NCBI GenBank assembly: GCA_019634415.1
Contig: JAHQVJ010000164.1
Coordinates: 35,183 to 99,182, forward strand
DNA: 64,000 nt
DNA from: Myxococcales bacterium
Lineage (GTDB): Bacteria > Myxococcota_A > UBA796 > GCA-2862545
Reading direction: 5' to 3'
The notes beneath the pieces are model-generated. The model did no database searches, was not told the DNA's origin, and worked only from the letters and a program-made list of their open reading frames with translations. This document shows positions 9,176-18,035 of this stretch, one piece after another (the stretch's first letter is position 1; the number at the start of each line of letters is the position of its first letter). The position numbers were made by a program, and so were the translations under genes.

Positions 9176-11743
9176 ATGGGCCAGGCTCTGGGGCCACTGA
9201 CGACGGGCTGCGTGCTGCTGCTGCTCGGAGGCTGCTCGGAGCTCTCCGATCTTCGAGCACGGGAGGCCTTCGAGGCCGACTACGTGGTCCAGTGCGAAGC
9301 GGATCGGACGCTCGGAGCCCCCGTGGACGGCTGGTGGGAGTTCTGCCGATGTGTGGCCGACACCCTGTCGAGTCAGCACGAGCTGCCGGAGCTCGACGCG
9401 CTACTCGGTCGAGCCTCCCCCGAGGGGGCCGATCGGGGCGCCGAGCGGCCCGTGGACTGGGTTCCCAACGCGATCCAGGCCGCCGAAGCGGACTGTCGCT
9501 TCTCGCCGGTGGGCGGGGAGTGGGAGGTCTTCGAGCAACCCCCTGCCCCCGTGGTGCTGGGCATCGAGTCCCTTCCCCCGAGCCCGGCTTCCTCTCCCTC
9601 CGATCGTGCGCTGGCGGAAGGCACCGATCTCATGACTCAGGGAGAGCTCGACGGCGCCATCCGGGCCTTCCACGAAGCGCTGCAGCTCGATCCGAGCAAC
9701 CACCGGGCCGCCTACCAGCTCGCCTGCACCCACGCCCTGGCGGGTCGCGGCGACGAGGCGCTGGAGCAGCTCACGGACGCGGTGGACATCGGCTTCTCCG
9801 ACTATCCCGTGGCCCGATTCGACCCCGATCTGTCCCTCGTCCGCCACACGCCCCACTTCCAGTCCGAGCTCCGGCGCATCAAGGCGCAGTTCCAGGACTC
9901 GCCGCCCCGGCCCGTGGGCGCACCCGTGGCGCTACTGCCGAACACGCGACGCCGAGCACACCCCGTGGTGATCCTGCTCCATGGGCAGGGCGACTCCCCT
10001 CGGGACCACCTCGAGGCCGGCCGACAGTGGGCGGAGCTCGGCTTCGTCACCCTGGTGGTGCCTGGCTCCTTCCCGTGGTGGGTCCACCGCTACGCCTGGT
10101 CCCACGACGACACGTCCATGACCCACCGGCAGCTCCTGCAGGCCCTCGAGACCCCGGCCCTGCAAGGCTGGCTGGACCGCTCCAGGGTGCACCTGGTGGG
10201 GTTCGGACAGGGAGCGCAGCACGCGTGGCAGGTGGCTGCACAGCATCCCGACGTCTACGCCGGCATGGTGGCCTTCTCCCCCCTCGGCCACCCCCAGCCC
10301 CTGAGCGTGCACCCCACCCCGACCGAGGGCCCACGGCGCGCGGTGTGGCTCTACCACACGCCGTTCTGGCAGTCCCGCGCCGCCTCCTTCGCCGAGCGCA
10401 CGGTCCCGGCGCTGCGCGAGGCAGGCTGGCAGGTGGCCGTTTGGCCCCAGCAGGGGTCCGCCCCCGTCCATCCGGCAGTGCGCTCCAGCGTGAGGGGGGA
10501 GCTGGCAGCCTTCCTCCTGGGTCGCACCGATGCGCCGCGGGGTGCCGTGGATCTCCGCGTCGACGAGGACTTCGCCCAGCTGCTGGACGCCGCCGAGCTG
10601 GGGGAGCGGGAGCGCGTCGAGGCCCTCGCCGCAGACCAAGCACGTGTCAACGGCATGTCGGGGATCGGCAGGACGCCTCTGCTGGTCGCCGCGGAGGCAG
10701 GCCACATCGAGATCGTGGCGGATCTGCTCGAGGCGGGAGCCGATCCGAGTCAGGCCGATCCGAGCGGCAGGACGCCACTGATGGCCGCCATGGAGACGTC
10801 GGAGGCCCCTCGGATCGCCCAGGCCCTGCTCGAGGCGGGCGCCGATCCCCGGGCCGTCACGACGGCGTCCGAGACCGCCCTGCTGGCCGCCGCCGCCAAG
10901 CAACGCGTGGCCACCCTGGCGCCTCTGCTGGAGGCCGGTGCCGACATCGAGGCGGTCGGCTTCATGGGAAGGAACGCCCTGGATCGAGCCGCTCGCTGGG
11001 CCCCCACCACCCTGGTTCGATGGCTGATCGACGAGGGAGCCGCGGTCCGCCCCCTCCCGCCCGGCAAAGGAAGCGACGCGCTGACCGCTGCGGCAGGGGG
11101 TGGACGCCTCCACACCGTCCGGTTCCTGCTGCCCTTGGCGGACTGGGGCGAGTCGCTGGATCAGGCCCTGGTCGCGGCCACACGGGGGGCGCACCTCGAC
11201 ATCGCCCGCATGCTGTTGGATGCTGGCGCACGCCCCGCCGGGCGCGTCGACGGCACCTCGGCGTGGCACGAAGCCGCAGACATGGGCAACATCGAGGTGA
11301 TCACGCTGCTCGCCGAGCAGGGGGCACAGGTCGACACCATGCATGGCTTCGCCGCCCTGCACTACGCCGCCTACGACGACGACCCGGTCCTCGTGAACCA
11401 CCTGATCGAGGTCCTCGGCGCCGAGGTGGACGTCGAGAACCCGCACGCCCTCACGCCACTCCACATCGCCGCCTTCCATGGCCGCAACCGAGCAGCCCGG
11501 GCGCTGCTGGAGCATGGCGCGGATCCCCACCGACTGTCGAGCGAGGGACACACGCCTCTGCACGACGCGGCAACCTCCGGACACGCAGACGTGGCGCGAA
11601 CACTCCTGCGCCACGGCGCGCATCCAGGGGTGCGGAACCCCGAGGGGCACCGCCCCTTGGACCTCGCAGAGCAACAGGGGCACCTCGAGGTGAGCCGCCT
11701 GCTGCGCTCGCGAGAGCCCAGGCCGTTCGCTACGGGTCGGTGA
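9176..11743 (+). CDS. Lipoprotein with TPR, alpha/beta-hydrolase-like and ankyrin domains
   Basis: The 855-residue protein has a clear lipobox (LLLLGGC, C20), a Cys-bearing region to about residue 120, a TPR unit near 147-210, an alpha/beta-hydrolase domain near 260-450, and about eleven ankyrin repeats from about 486 to 850. The hydrolase part keeps the oxyanion segment LLHGQGDS (267-274) and a PSGF-like loop, but the nucleophile elbow reads GFGQG at 342-346, with Gly344 where the family has Ser. It is therefore likely a binding module rather than an esterase. A lipid-anchored periplasmic or outer-membrane scaffold is inferred. GGAGG precedes the ATG. The 3' end overlaps the convergent lipoprotein gene by 14 bases. 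Confidence 0.85.
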   Translation: MGQALGPLTTGCVLLLLGGCSELSDLRAREAFEADYVVQCEADRTLGAPVDGWWEFCRCVADTLSSQHELPELDALLGRASPEGADRGAERPVDWVPNAIQAAEADCRFSPVGGEWEVFEQPPAPVVLGIESLPPSPASSPSDRALAEGTDLMTQGELDGAIRAFHEALQLDPSNHRAAYQLACTHALAGRGDEALEQLTDAVDIGFSDYPVARFDPDLSLVRHTPHFQSELRRIKAQFQDSPPRPVGAPVALLPNTRRRAHPVVILLHGQGDSPRDHLEAGRQWAELGFVTLVVPGSFPWWVHRYAWSHDDTSMTHRQLLQALETPALQGWLDRSRVHLVGFGQGAQHAWQVAAQHPDVYAGMVAFSPLGHPQPLSVHPTPTEGPRRAVWLYHTPFWQSRAASFAERTVPALREAGWQVAVWPQQGSAPVHPAVRSSVRGELAAFLLGRTDAPRGAVDLRVDEDFAQLLDAAELGERERVEALAADQARVNGMSGIGRTPLLVAAEAGHIEIVADLLEAGADPSQADPSGRTPLMAAMETSEAPRIAQALLEAGADPRAVTTASETALLAAAAKQRVATLAPLLEAGADIEAVGFMGRNALDRAARWAPTTLVRWLIDEGAAVRPLPPGKGSDALTAAAGGGRLHTVRFLLPLADWGESLDQALVAATRGAHLDIARMLLDAGARPAGRVDGTSAWHEAADMGNIEVITLLAEQGAQVDTMHGFAALHYAAYDDDPVLVNHLIEVLGAEVDVENPHALTPLHIAAFHGRNRAARALLEHGADPHRLSSEGHTPLHDAATSGHADVARTLLRHGAHPGVRNPEGHRPLDLAEQQGHLEVSRLLRSREPRPFATGR

Positions 11744-13022
11744 TGGTCAGGTCGAGGGTGAACAGGCCGCCCTCGGGCCCGTAGTAGACCCACGTGTCGA
11801 GCCCGATGTAGACCGGACCCGTCTGAGTGGCGGTGAAGGAGAAGGACTCCTCGTCACCGCCCAGCGTCCCGTCCGCTCCCGCAGCGGGCGTACCGCCGCA
11901 GGTGCCATCGAAGAGGTAGACCGTCGCATCCTGCACGATCTGGGTGTAGGCCACGTCGAGCTGCTGACCCTTCGTCAGATCCACGCGGACGAAGCCGTCG
12001 AGTCCCGCCGTGGCGTAGCCAGTGATGGGGTTCTTGTCCTTCAGCTCCACGCTGTTCGCGTAGTCGGCGGTCGTGCCGAAGTAGGCCCCCGCCCCCACGG
12101 GCGTCAGCGCCTTGGCCGACGCACAGTCGTCGGCGATGGTGACCCCGTCCTCGAGCTCGTCAACGGCCTTGGGATCGACGTACTCGATGGAGAAGGGCTG
12201 GTCGATTCGGGTCTGGATCTGGAAGGAGTTGCCCGCAGCATCCACCTCCGTGGTGGTGATGCGCGACAGATAGGCCACGCCTCCCGCCACGGGCCCCTGG
12301 AAGCCTGCGTCGTCCACGGACAACTCGTAGGTCCCAGCACTGTCGTCCAGGCCCACGACGATCTCGCCCACGGACAGGAAGGTGCCGCCGACGGTGCCCT
12401 CGTTCTCCCAGGTGAACGTGATGGTGTCGCCCGGCCCTACGCGCAGCGCCTGCAGCGGATCGGGTGTCACCGCGCCGAAGGCGCCCTCCGCCACCGGGAA
12501 GGCGTCGGGATCGTCGAAGGCCGCGAGCTCCCCGCCCGTGATGGAGAAGTTGCCTGGGCCCTCGAGCGCCGCCAGCGCACCGAAGCTGATGCCCGCCTGG
12601 CTGACGTAGTCGAGCTGCACCCCCGCAGCGTTCATGGAGCCCGAGTCGCGCAGATCGGCCGAGTACAGGAACTTGAGATCGGGCGTCGGGGAGTAGGTGT
12701 CGCCCACCTCTGGGTAGACATCGGTGCACACGTCGCCCACGATCAGGCAGTGCGCCAGATTGGCCAGACCACCGCCATCGCTCAAGGCGATGCCGAAGGC
12801 GTAGTGACCGTTCTTGAAGTCCTTGGGCCCGAAGGCAGCGCTGTCGAGGACCTGCCCTAGCACCACCGAGCCGAACTGACCGGTCAGGGGCTCGGGAGGT
12901 GGGCGCGTGCCCGAGTCTTCGATGGGAGGCGTGGTCTCCGTGGTGTCCGTAGTGGTGTCGGTCTTGTCCGTGTCATCACCGCTGCACGCGACGAGGACGA
13001 CGAATGGAGCGAGGACTCTCAT
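11730..13022 (-). CDS. Lipoprotein with C-terminal PPC-like domain
   Basis: The ATG is preceded by GGGAGA. The 430-residue product starts with a lipoprotein signal (MRVLAPFVVLVAC, C13) followed by SGDD and a Thr/Asp-rich linker. The central part (about 40-300) is beta-rich without a recognised family. The last 110 residues resemble a PPC domain, with G-D-VRVDL, YLFDGTCGG and GPVYIGLDTW phrases, a fold commonly found C-terminal in secreted proteins. Function is unknown. Upstream start possibilities exist in the same frame but lack the signal peptide at their N terminus. It diverges from the STAND regulator gene, with only 41 bases between starts. Confidence 0.8.
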   Translation of the reverse strand: MRVLAPFVVLVACSGDDTDKTDTTTDTTETTPPIEDSGTRPPPEPLTGQFGSVVLGQVLDSAAFGPKDFKNGHYAFGIALSDGGGLANLAHCLIVGDVCTDVYPEVGDTYSPTPDLKFLYSADLRDSGSMNAAGVQLDYVSQAGISFGALAALEGPGNFSITGGELAAFDDPDAFPVAEGAFGAVTPDPLQALRVGPGDTITFTWENEGTVGGTFLSVGEIVVGLDDSAGTYELSVDDAGFQGPVAGGVAYLSRITTTEVDAAGNSFQIQTRIDQPFSIEYVDPKAVDELEDGVTIADDCASAKALTPVGAGAYFGTTADYANSVELKDKNPITGYATAGLDGFVRVDLTKGQQLDVAYTQIVQDATVYLFDGTCGGTPAAGADGTLGGDEESFSFTATQTGPVYIGLDTWVYYGPEGGLFTLDLTITDP

Positions 13023-13063
13023 GGGGCTCTCCCTGGCTGTCTCGGGGTCATCGAGTCGACTAA

Positions 13064-15904
13064 ATGGCCAGGAACGGGCGTGCTGAGGGAGTATGGCCAG
13101 GTAAGTTCGCCCAGCTGAGGGGGAAGTACGGGTTGGGCATTCGGGCACCGTGGACCTACGACGACACCTTCGTGGGAAGATCCGCGGAGCTTCGTGCGAT
13201 CTCGCTGGCCTTCGACGAAGGAGGAAGGCTGGTAAGCCTCGTGGGTATGGGCGGCGCCGGCAAGACGCGCCTGGCGCTCCAGTGGGCCACCGAGCAAGCC
13301 GAGCTCGACACCATCTTCCTCGACTTGACTGCGGCGGAGGGGCCCGAAGACGTGGTGACGGCCGTGGCACGGGCCCTGGGACCGTCCGTGGGGCTGGAGC
13401 AGCTCGAGCAGGTGGGAGAGCGCCTCGCGGAGCTGGGTCGGGTGCTCTTGGTGCTCGACGGCATCGAGCACGTGGCCGACGTGCTGCGCGAGCAGCTGCC
13501 GTGGTGGGGACGACACGCCGAGCAGGCCCTGTTCCTGGTGACCACCCGAGTGCGGATGGGGCTGGCCACGGAGCGCCCCATCCTGGTGGGACCGTTGGGT
13601 CGGGAAGACTCCCTGACGCTGCTGATCCGCCGCGCACGGGCACAGAACTTCCGCTTCGACGATCAGTCGGAGCGACCGGCCCTCGAGGACGTGGCCGCCA
13701 AGCTCGAGGGCATCCCTCTGGCCATCGAGCTGGCCGCCGCCCGGCTCCAGACGCTGTCGGCCGGCCAGCTGCGGGATCGGCTCGCGGACCGGCTCGCGGT
13801 GCTGCGCTCCTCGAATCCCGATGCCGATCCGCGACACGCCACGCTGGAGGCCACCCTCGACTCCACCTGGGCCCTGCTCACCGACGCGGAGCGCGCCACC
13901 CTGGCGCAGTGCACCGTGTTCGGTAGCCCCTTCACGGTGGCCGCCGCAGAGGCGGTGGTGGATCCAGGCGAGTCGGAGCCCGTGCCCACCCTGGACTTGC
14001 TGCAGCGCCTCGTGGAGAACGGGCTGCTCCGACGCGTCCGCAGCCCTGCGGGACCCTCCGATCGGGTGGGCATGCTCGACGTGGTGCGGTCCCACGCCGC
14101 CACCCAGCTCAGCGAGGCCGAGGCTCGGGCGGCCCAGACGCGCCACACCGCCCACTACGTGGGCAAGACGGCCCACCTGCGCACGCCCGAGGGCCTGGTG
14201 AAGCAGCTGCTGGACCGGGTGGATCGGAGCATGGTGCCCGACGCCGATCACCTCGAGGCCATCGTGCGACGCCGCACCACGGCGGTGGACGACCGAGTGG
14301 AGGCCGCCCTGACGGTGCTGGCGCTGCTGGGCCGACAGGGGCCGGCGCATCGCATCTACCGAGTGCTCACCGAAGCACGCGCCCTGGTGCCCGACGGCTC
14401 CCTGCAAGCAGCGAGGCTCGATCTGGCCTTGAGCGCCTCCCATCGGTACTTCCGAACCGAGCGTCCGAATCAGGATCGGCTCGTGCAGGGCATCGAGGTG
14501 GCCCGCGCGGCGGACGAGACGTCACTTGCCGCGCAGCTGCTGTACTACCGAGGCCGAGCCCTGCGACAGGACGGTCAGGGAGTGCTCGCTGGCGAGTCCT
14601 ACCAGGAGGCCCTCACCTTGGCGCGCGCGTCGGGCAGCGAGGCCACGGAGGCCCTGTGCGCCCAAGGGCCCGCCATCATCGCCCTGTGGACCCGCCCGAT
14701 GACGGAAGGGCTCGAGGCCACCGAGCGGGTGCTGCAGCTGTCGCGCACCCTCGGCTACCAGAGCATGCTCGGCGCGTGGCTGTACAACCGCTGCTGCGCC
14801 CTGTACGAGCTCGGACGCCTGAGCGAGGCCTGGCTCAGCGCTCAGGAGGCCGTCGCGCTGCAGCTGTCGTCCGACAGCCCCGCGCTGGCCGCTCAGACCC
14901 TGCTCACGATGGTGGAGGTCGCCATCGCGCGCCGCCGATCCGACGAGGCCCGCCTGGCCCTGGGTCAGGCGCGGCGCTGGTCCGAGGCCACGGCACTGGG
15001 CCCGGACATCTTCGGGGGCCTCAACCGGGCGGAGGTCTGGGTGGCGCTGGCGGAGCGCCGCGTGGCCGAGGCCGAGAGCTGGGGTACCGAGTGGATGGCC
15101 CGCGGGGATCCCGCAGATCAGATCGCCCACAGCGTGACCTTGTGGTGGCGCGGCATGGCGCGACTGCTCCAAGGAGACGACGAGTCCGCCCGGAGCTTCC
15201 TCGACGAGGCCATCCAGCTGATGGCGGCCTGGCACGAGAACCAGACCGATCTGTCGATGATGCTTGGCTTTCGCGCCTTGGCCAACGCGCGGCTGGGCAA
15301 CGCGGAGCAGGCGCGACGCGATCTACGAGATGCCCGGAAGGAGGCGAACCGGTGGGCCTACGTCCGCCACCTCGACAGCCTCGACATGATCGCCCATGCC
15401 CTGAGCGTGGTCCTGGAAGACGACGCGGACGCCTCCGTCGCGGACGGTGCTCGCCTCGCGCTGGCCACCTTCATCGGCGACGTCGCTCCGGGAGGCACGG
15501 GGCTGCCGCCGGCCTTCCTGGAGGCCAGAGTGGCGAGCCGCCTGCTGGAGAACGCGCTGTCGGACGCCTCGCCCGATCACCGCACCCTCCTGCTGGGCCG
15601 AGAGCTGGCGTGGGCTCGGGTCGGACACGGCGCACGAGTGGATCTGTCGCGACGCCCCATGAGCCGGCGCTTGCTCGCAGAGCTGGTCCGGGTCCGGGAG
15701 GCCATCCCTGGAGGCGCGGTTCCGAAGGGCGCGTTGCTCGAGATCGGCTGGCCCGGCGACCGAGCCCGACCCGACGCCCTGGACAACCGACTCTGGGCGG
15801 CGCTGTCGAAGCTCAAGCGAGCGGGTCTGGACGTGATCGAGCGAACCGACGACGGATACCGCATTCCGCTGGAGGTGCACCTGCTGTGGCCGGACGGGCG
15901 CTGA
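13064..15904 (+). CDS. STAND (AfsR/NB-ARC-like) ATPase transcription regulator with C-terminal winged helix
   Basis: The 946-residue protein begins with an AfsR/NB-ARC type P-loop module: Walker A GMGGAGKTRL (61-70) and Walker B VLLVLDG (127-133), then a helical arm region with PLAIELAAARL. A long TPR-like helical solenoid follows (about 370-800). The last 80 residues resemble an OmpR/AfsR winged-helix DNA-binding domain, ending in a GYRIP hairpin. Such proteins are signal-sensing ATP switches that bind DNA when ligand and ATP are bound; SARP-type regulators have the DNA-binding domain at the N terminus, so the order here is unusual. The ATG used here has no clear ribosome-binding site, so the start is uncertain. 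The divergent lipoprotein at 11730-13022 is a possible target. Confidence 0.82.
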   Translation: MARNGRAEGVWPGKFAQLRGKYGLGIRAPWTYDDTFVGRSAELRAISLAFDEGGRLVSLVGMGGAGKTRLALQWATEQAELDTIFLDLTAAEGPEDVVTAVARALGPSVGLEQLEQVGERLAELGRVLLVLDGIEHVADVLREQLPWWGRHAEQALFLVTTRVRMGLATERPILVGPLGREDSLTLLIRRARAQNFRFDDQSERPALEDVAAKLEGIPLAIELAAARLQTLSAGQLRDRLADRLAVLRSSNPDADPRHATLEATLDSTWALLTDAERATLAQCTVFGSPFTVAAAEAVVDPGESEPVPTLDLLQRLVENGLLRRVRSPAGPSDRVGMLDVVRSHAATQLSEAEARAAQTRHTAHYVGKTAHLRTPEGLVKQLLDRVDRSMVPDADHLEAIVRRRTTAVDDRVEAALTVLALLGRQGPAHRIYRVLTEARALVPDGSLQAARLDLALSASHRYFRTERPNQDRLVQGIEVARAADETSLAAQLLYYRGRALRQDGQGVLAGESYQEALTLARASGSEATEALCAQGPAIIALWTRPMTEGLEATERVLQLSRTLGYQSMLGAWLYNRCCALYELGRLSEAWLSAQEAVALQLSSDSPALAAQTLLTMVEVAIARRRSDEARLALGQARRWSEATALGPDIFGGLNRAEVWVALAERRVAEAESWGTEWMARGDPADQIAHSVTLWWRGMARLLQGDDESARSFLDEAIQLMAAWHENQTDLSMMLGFRALANARLGNAEQARRDLRDARKEANRWAYVRHLDSLDMIAHALSVVLEDDADASVADGARLALATFIGDVAPGGTGLPPAFLEARVASRLLENALSDASPDHRTLLLGRELAWARVGHGARVDLSRRPMSRRLLAELVRVREAIPGGAVPKGALLEIGWPGDRARPDALDNRLWAALSKLKRAGLDVIERTDDGYRIPLEVHLLWPDGR

Positions 15905-15910
15905 GCCTCG

Positions 15911-16411
15911 CTACCGCGCGTCGGCCTCGGCTCGCCGCCTCAGCGCCTCGGCCTCGGCCTGCAGGCGCGCCGCCTCTTGCTCGGCCTCCTGACGACGCCG
16001 GATATGCTCGGCCACCTCCGGAGAAGGCTTCAGGTCGCGCACCGCCACGTCCCCGAGCTCGAACCCGCGCTCCGCGAGCCTCAGGGACATCTCGGCGTTC
16101 AGGTCGTCGAGGAGCTGCACGCGCGATGCCGTCGTCAGCAGGTCCCCGACGGCCTGCTGCGCCACCCGCTCGCGCACCGTCGTCTCCAGCAACGGCACGA
16201 CCCAGCGCGCATCGGCCTGCTGCTGCACAGGCCAGAACGCCACCTCGACCTGCAGCGTGAGTACCTGCTTGTCGGCGGTCAGCGCCTCGATGGTGCGCGC
16301 CACCCGCTCGACGACTCGGGCCTCCTCGCGCGGGAGGGGCGCCACGGGTGAACCCCCACTTCGAACCGTCGTGCAACCCGCCAGCACCAAGGCCCACAAG
16401 CTGCTGCTCAT
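15911..16411 (-). CDS. Small lipoprotein with prohibitin/SPFH-like domain
   Basis: The ATG lies behind GGGGAGAG. A short signal ends in LVLAGC, so the 166-residue protein should be lipid anchored. The rest matches the second half of SPFH/prohibitin domains: a strand with LQVEVAFWPV, then a helical stretch with TTVRERVAQQAVGD, LNAEMSLRLAERGFELGDVAVRDLKPS, and a C-terminal Ala/Glu/Arg coiled coil with a QEAARLQAEAEALRRR pattern. Ordinary prohibitins are about 280 residues and use a transmembrane anchor; this one is short and appears to use a lipid anchor. The role is unknown, perhaps membrane scaffolding. It converges on the regulator gene with a 6-base gap. Confidence 0.7.
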   Translation of the reverse strand: MSSSLWALVLAGCTTVRSGGSPVAPLPREEARVVERVARTIEALTADKQVLTLQVEVAFWPVQQQADARWVVPLLETTVRERVAQQAVGDLLTTASRVQLLDDLNAEMSLRLAERGFELGDVAVRDLKPSPEVAEHIRRRQEAEQEAARLQAEAEALRRRAEADAR

Positions 16412-16502
16412 CGTGCTCTCCCCCTGTCCAGAGGACCTCGGTGCGCCAAAACACTGGGCGGACCGTCCGCGGTAAGGCTACGCTGATCACGGGGGGTTCG
16501 CC

Positions 16503-16838
16503 ATGCCAGCATCCGACAAGCTCGCCCGGGGGGCGGCCGTACTCATGGCCCTGTCTGCCAGCTGGAACGTCCTGGCGTCGCTTCGCTGGATCACCTACTT
16601 CGGCTGGCTCATGGTGGGGCTGGCCTGGATCGTGCCGCTGCTGCTGGCGTGCGCCGAGCTGGCCCTGGCGGTGGTGGTGTTGGCCACTGGGCATCGCAAG
16701 GCCCTCGTGGCGGGTCCGCTGGTGGGGCTGTTCGTGTGCCTGTGCAACGTGAACCTGTGGGCGATGCCCGTGGAGCTCATGGCCCTGGCGTTGGGCGTCG
16801 GTGGCTCGATGGTGCAGCTGCGGAGCGCATCGGCCTGA
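16503..16838 (+). CDS. Small membrane protein, 111 residues
   Basis: The product has three to four hydrophobic segments: about residues 8-28 (AVLMALSASWNVLASL), 33-60 (GWLMVGLAWIVPLLLAC through VVVLATG), and 67-105. It lacks charged motifs that would suggest transport or catalysis, and I do not recognise a family. The ATG has only a weak GGGGGG upstream sequence as a ribosome-binding site. It is divergent from the prohibitin-like lipoprotein, with a 91-base gap holding a short inverted repeat (GCGGAC-C-GTCCGC, 16458-16470) that could be an operator. Confidence 0.6.
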   Translation: MPASDKLARGAAVLMALSASWNVLASLRWITYFGWLMVGLAWIVPLLLACAELALAVVVLATGHRKALVAGPLVGLFVCLCNVNLWAMPVELMALALGVGGSMVQLRSASA

Positions 16839-16916
16839 GTCGCACGGCGCGCGAGTAACGTTCCTCCCCAGCCTGGCGTAGAGGACGGACGACGGTCTGT
16901 CTGCTTGGAGGAACGG

Positions 16917-17372
16917 ATGCGAGGCGCAGGGATGTGGGTGGCGTTGGCGACGATGGTGGCGTGCGGCGGGGCCGAGTCCACCATCGAGCGCGTGGGGATC
17001 AACGAGATCGCGTCGGGCGACGACATGGACTTCGTGGAGCTGCTCAACGTCACGGACGCTGCGGTGGACGTGGGGGGCTGGCAGCTCGACAGCGACGGGG
17101 AGTCCTACACGTTTCCCGCGGGCACCACGGTACCGGCCAACGGCTACCTGGTGGTGTGGTGGGACGGCTCGGCCGCTTCGGGCGAGCACCACACCGAGGC
17201 ATCGCTCCCCGACGCGGGTGGCCTCGTCGAGCTGCTGGACGCCGAGGGTGCGCTCATGGACGACGTGAGCTTCCCGAGCGCGAGTCCCGAGCAGGGGTTC
17301 GGCCGCGTGCCCGACGCAGCTCCGAACTGGCAGGTGATGGAGCAGAGCACGCCAGGCGCCACCAACGGCTGA
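16917..17372 (+). CDS. Lipoprotein with lamin-tail domain (LTD)
   Basis: The ATG is preceded by GGAGG. The 151-residue product has a lipobox (ATMVAC, C16) and then an almost complete lamin-tail domain: INEIASGDDMDFVELLNVT, WQLDSDGESYTFPAGTTVPANGYLVVW and LVELLDAEGALMDDV. LTDs are small Ig-like folds found in bacterial extracellular and cell-surface proteins, often next to nucleases or proteases, and probably serve in binding. Here it stands alone on a lipid anchor. The gene ends 21 bases before the convergent DUF2490-like gene. Confidence 0.8.
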   Translation: MRGAGMWVALATMVACGGAESTIERVGINEIASGDDMDFVELLNVTDAAVDVGGWQLDSDGESYTFPAGTTVPANGYLVVWWDGSAASGEHHTEASLPDAGGLVELLDAEGALMDDVSFPSASPEQGFGRVPDAAPNWQVMEQSTPGATNG

Positions 17373-17393
17373 CGTGCCGAGATCCGGACCTGC

Positions 17394-18035
17394 CTACGGT
17401 CTGGCTCCGATCTCCAGCTCCTTGTCGAATCCGACGCCCAAGATGGTGGACGGTCGTCCTCTTCCGTGCAGCTCTCTGCGACCCCACAGTTCCATCTGGA
17501 CGTCGTCGGGAAGCGCCACCCGGATCGACGCCTCGGTGCGCAGCCGGTCGAACCGCCAGCTCTGATCGAGCCGATGAAAGGGCTCCATCGACACCGCCAA
17601 CCGCACGTCGCCGCCCACGTCCATCGCGAGCTGGACCTTGGACCGCAGCGTGGGCTGGGGGCGCTGTCGTGCTCGCGGAAGCCGGGCCTGCCAGCGCTCT
17701 CGAATCGATGCCCGGAGGGCGCCCAGGCGGGCCCGCCACCGGGCGTCGAGGTGCAGCCGCCAGCGCGCCTGGAACCCGGTGTCCCACTCGTTGCGCGCGC
17801 CGCCGCGCACACCGACTCCCAGCCTCAGTGGCTCCGCCACGTCGCCTCGCAGCTCCAGATCGGTGAGCACCTCCCACACTCGCAGCAGCGAGATCTCCTC
17901 GGGAACGAAGCGAAGGTGCTGCTCCACCACCACCTCCGGTCCCTGCGGGAGCTGAAGCTCGAGCGCCCCCTGCGTCCACACCTCCAACTCGGGAGGTACC
18001 GCAAGCGCCGCTACGGACCACACCCATGCGATCAT
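17394..18035 (-). CDS. DUF2490-like outer-membrane protein
   Basis: The 213-residue product has a short signal-like N terminus (MIAWVWSVAALAVP) and a body of alternating beta strands rich in Arg, Trp and Leu, such as RWRLHLDARWRARL and WRFDRLRTEASIRVAL. The pattern fits DUF2490 proteins, predicted beta-barrels of the outer membrane. The start overlaps the DUF4956 stop as ATGA, so translation is coupled, and it is the last gene of the CotH-VTC-DUF4956 operon. The C terminus (LGVGFDKELEIG) is strand-like. The role is unknown, perhaps export or adhesion for a product of the operon; that is an inference. Confidence 0.65.
   Translation of the reverse strand: MIAWVWSVAALAVPPELEVWTQGALELQLPQGPEVVVEQHLRFVPEEISLLRVWEVLTDLELRGDVAEPLRLGVGVRGGARNEWDTGFQARWRLHLDARWRARLGALRASIRERWQARLPRARQRPQPTLRSKVQLAMDVGGDVRLAVSMEPFHRLDQSWRFDRLRTEASIRVALPDDVQMELWGRRELHGRGRPSTILGVGFDKELEIGARP

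Noticed and set aside
16458..16470. Inverted repeat GCGGAC-C-GTCCGC between divergent genes
   Set aside because: It may be an operator, but such short GC palindromes are expected by chance in this DNA, so I mention it only in the neighbouring gene entry.
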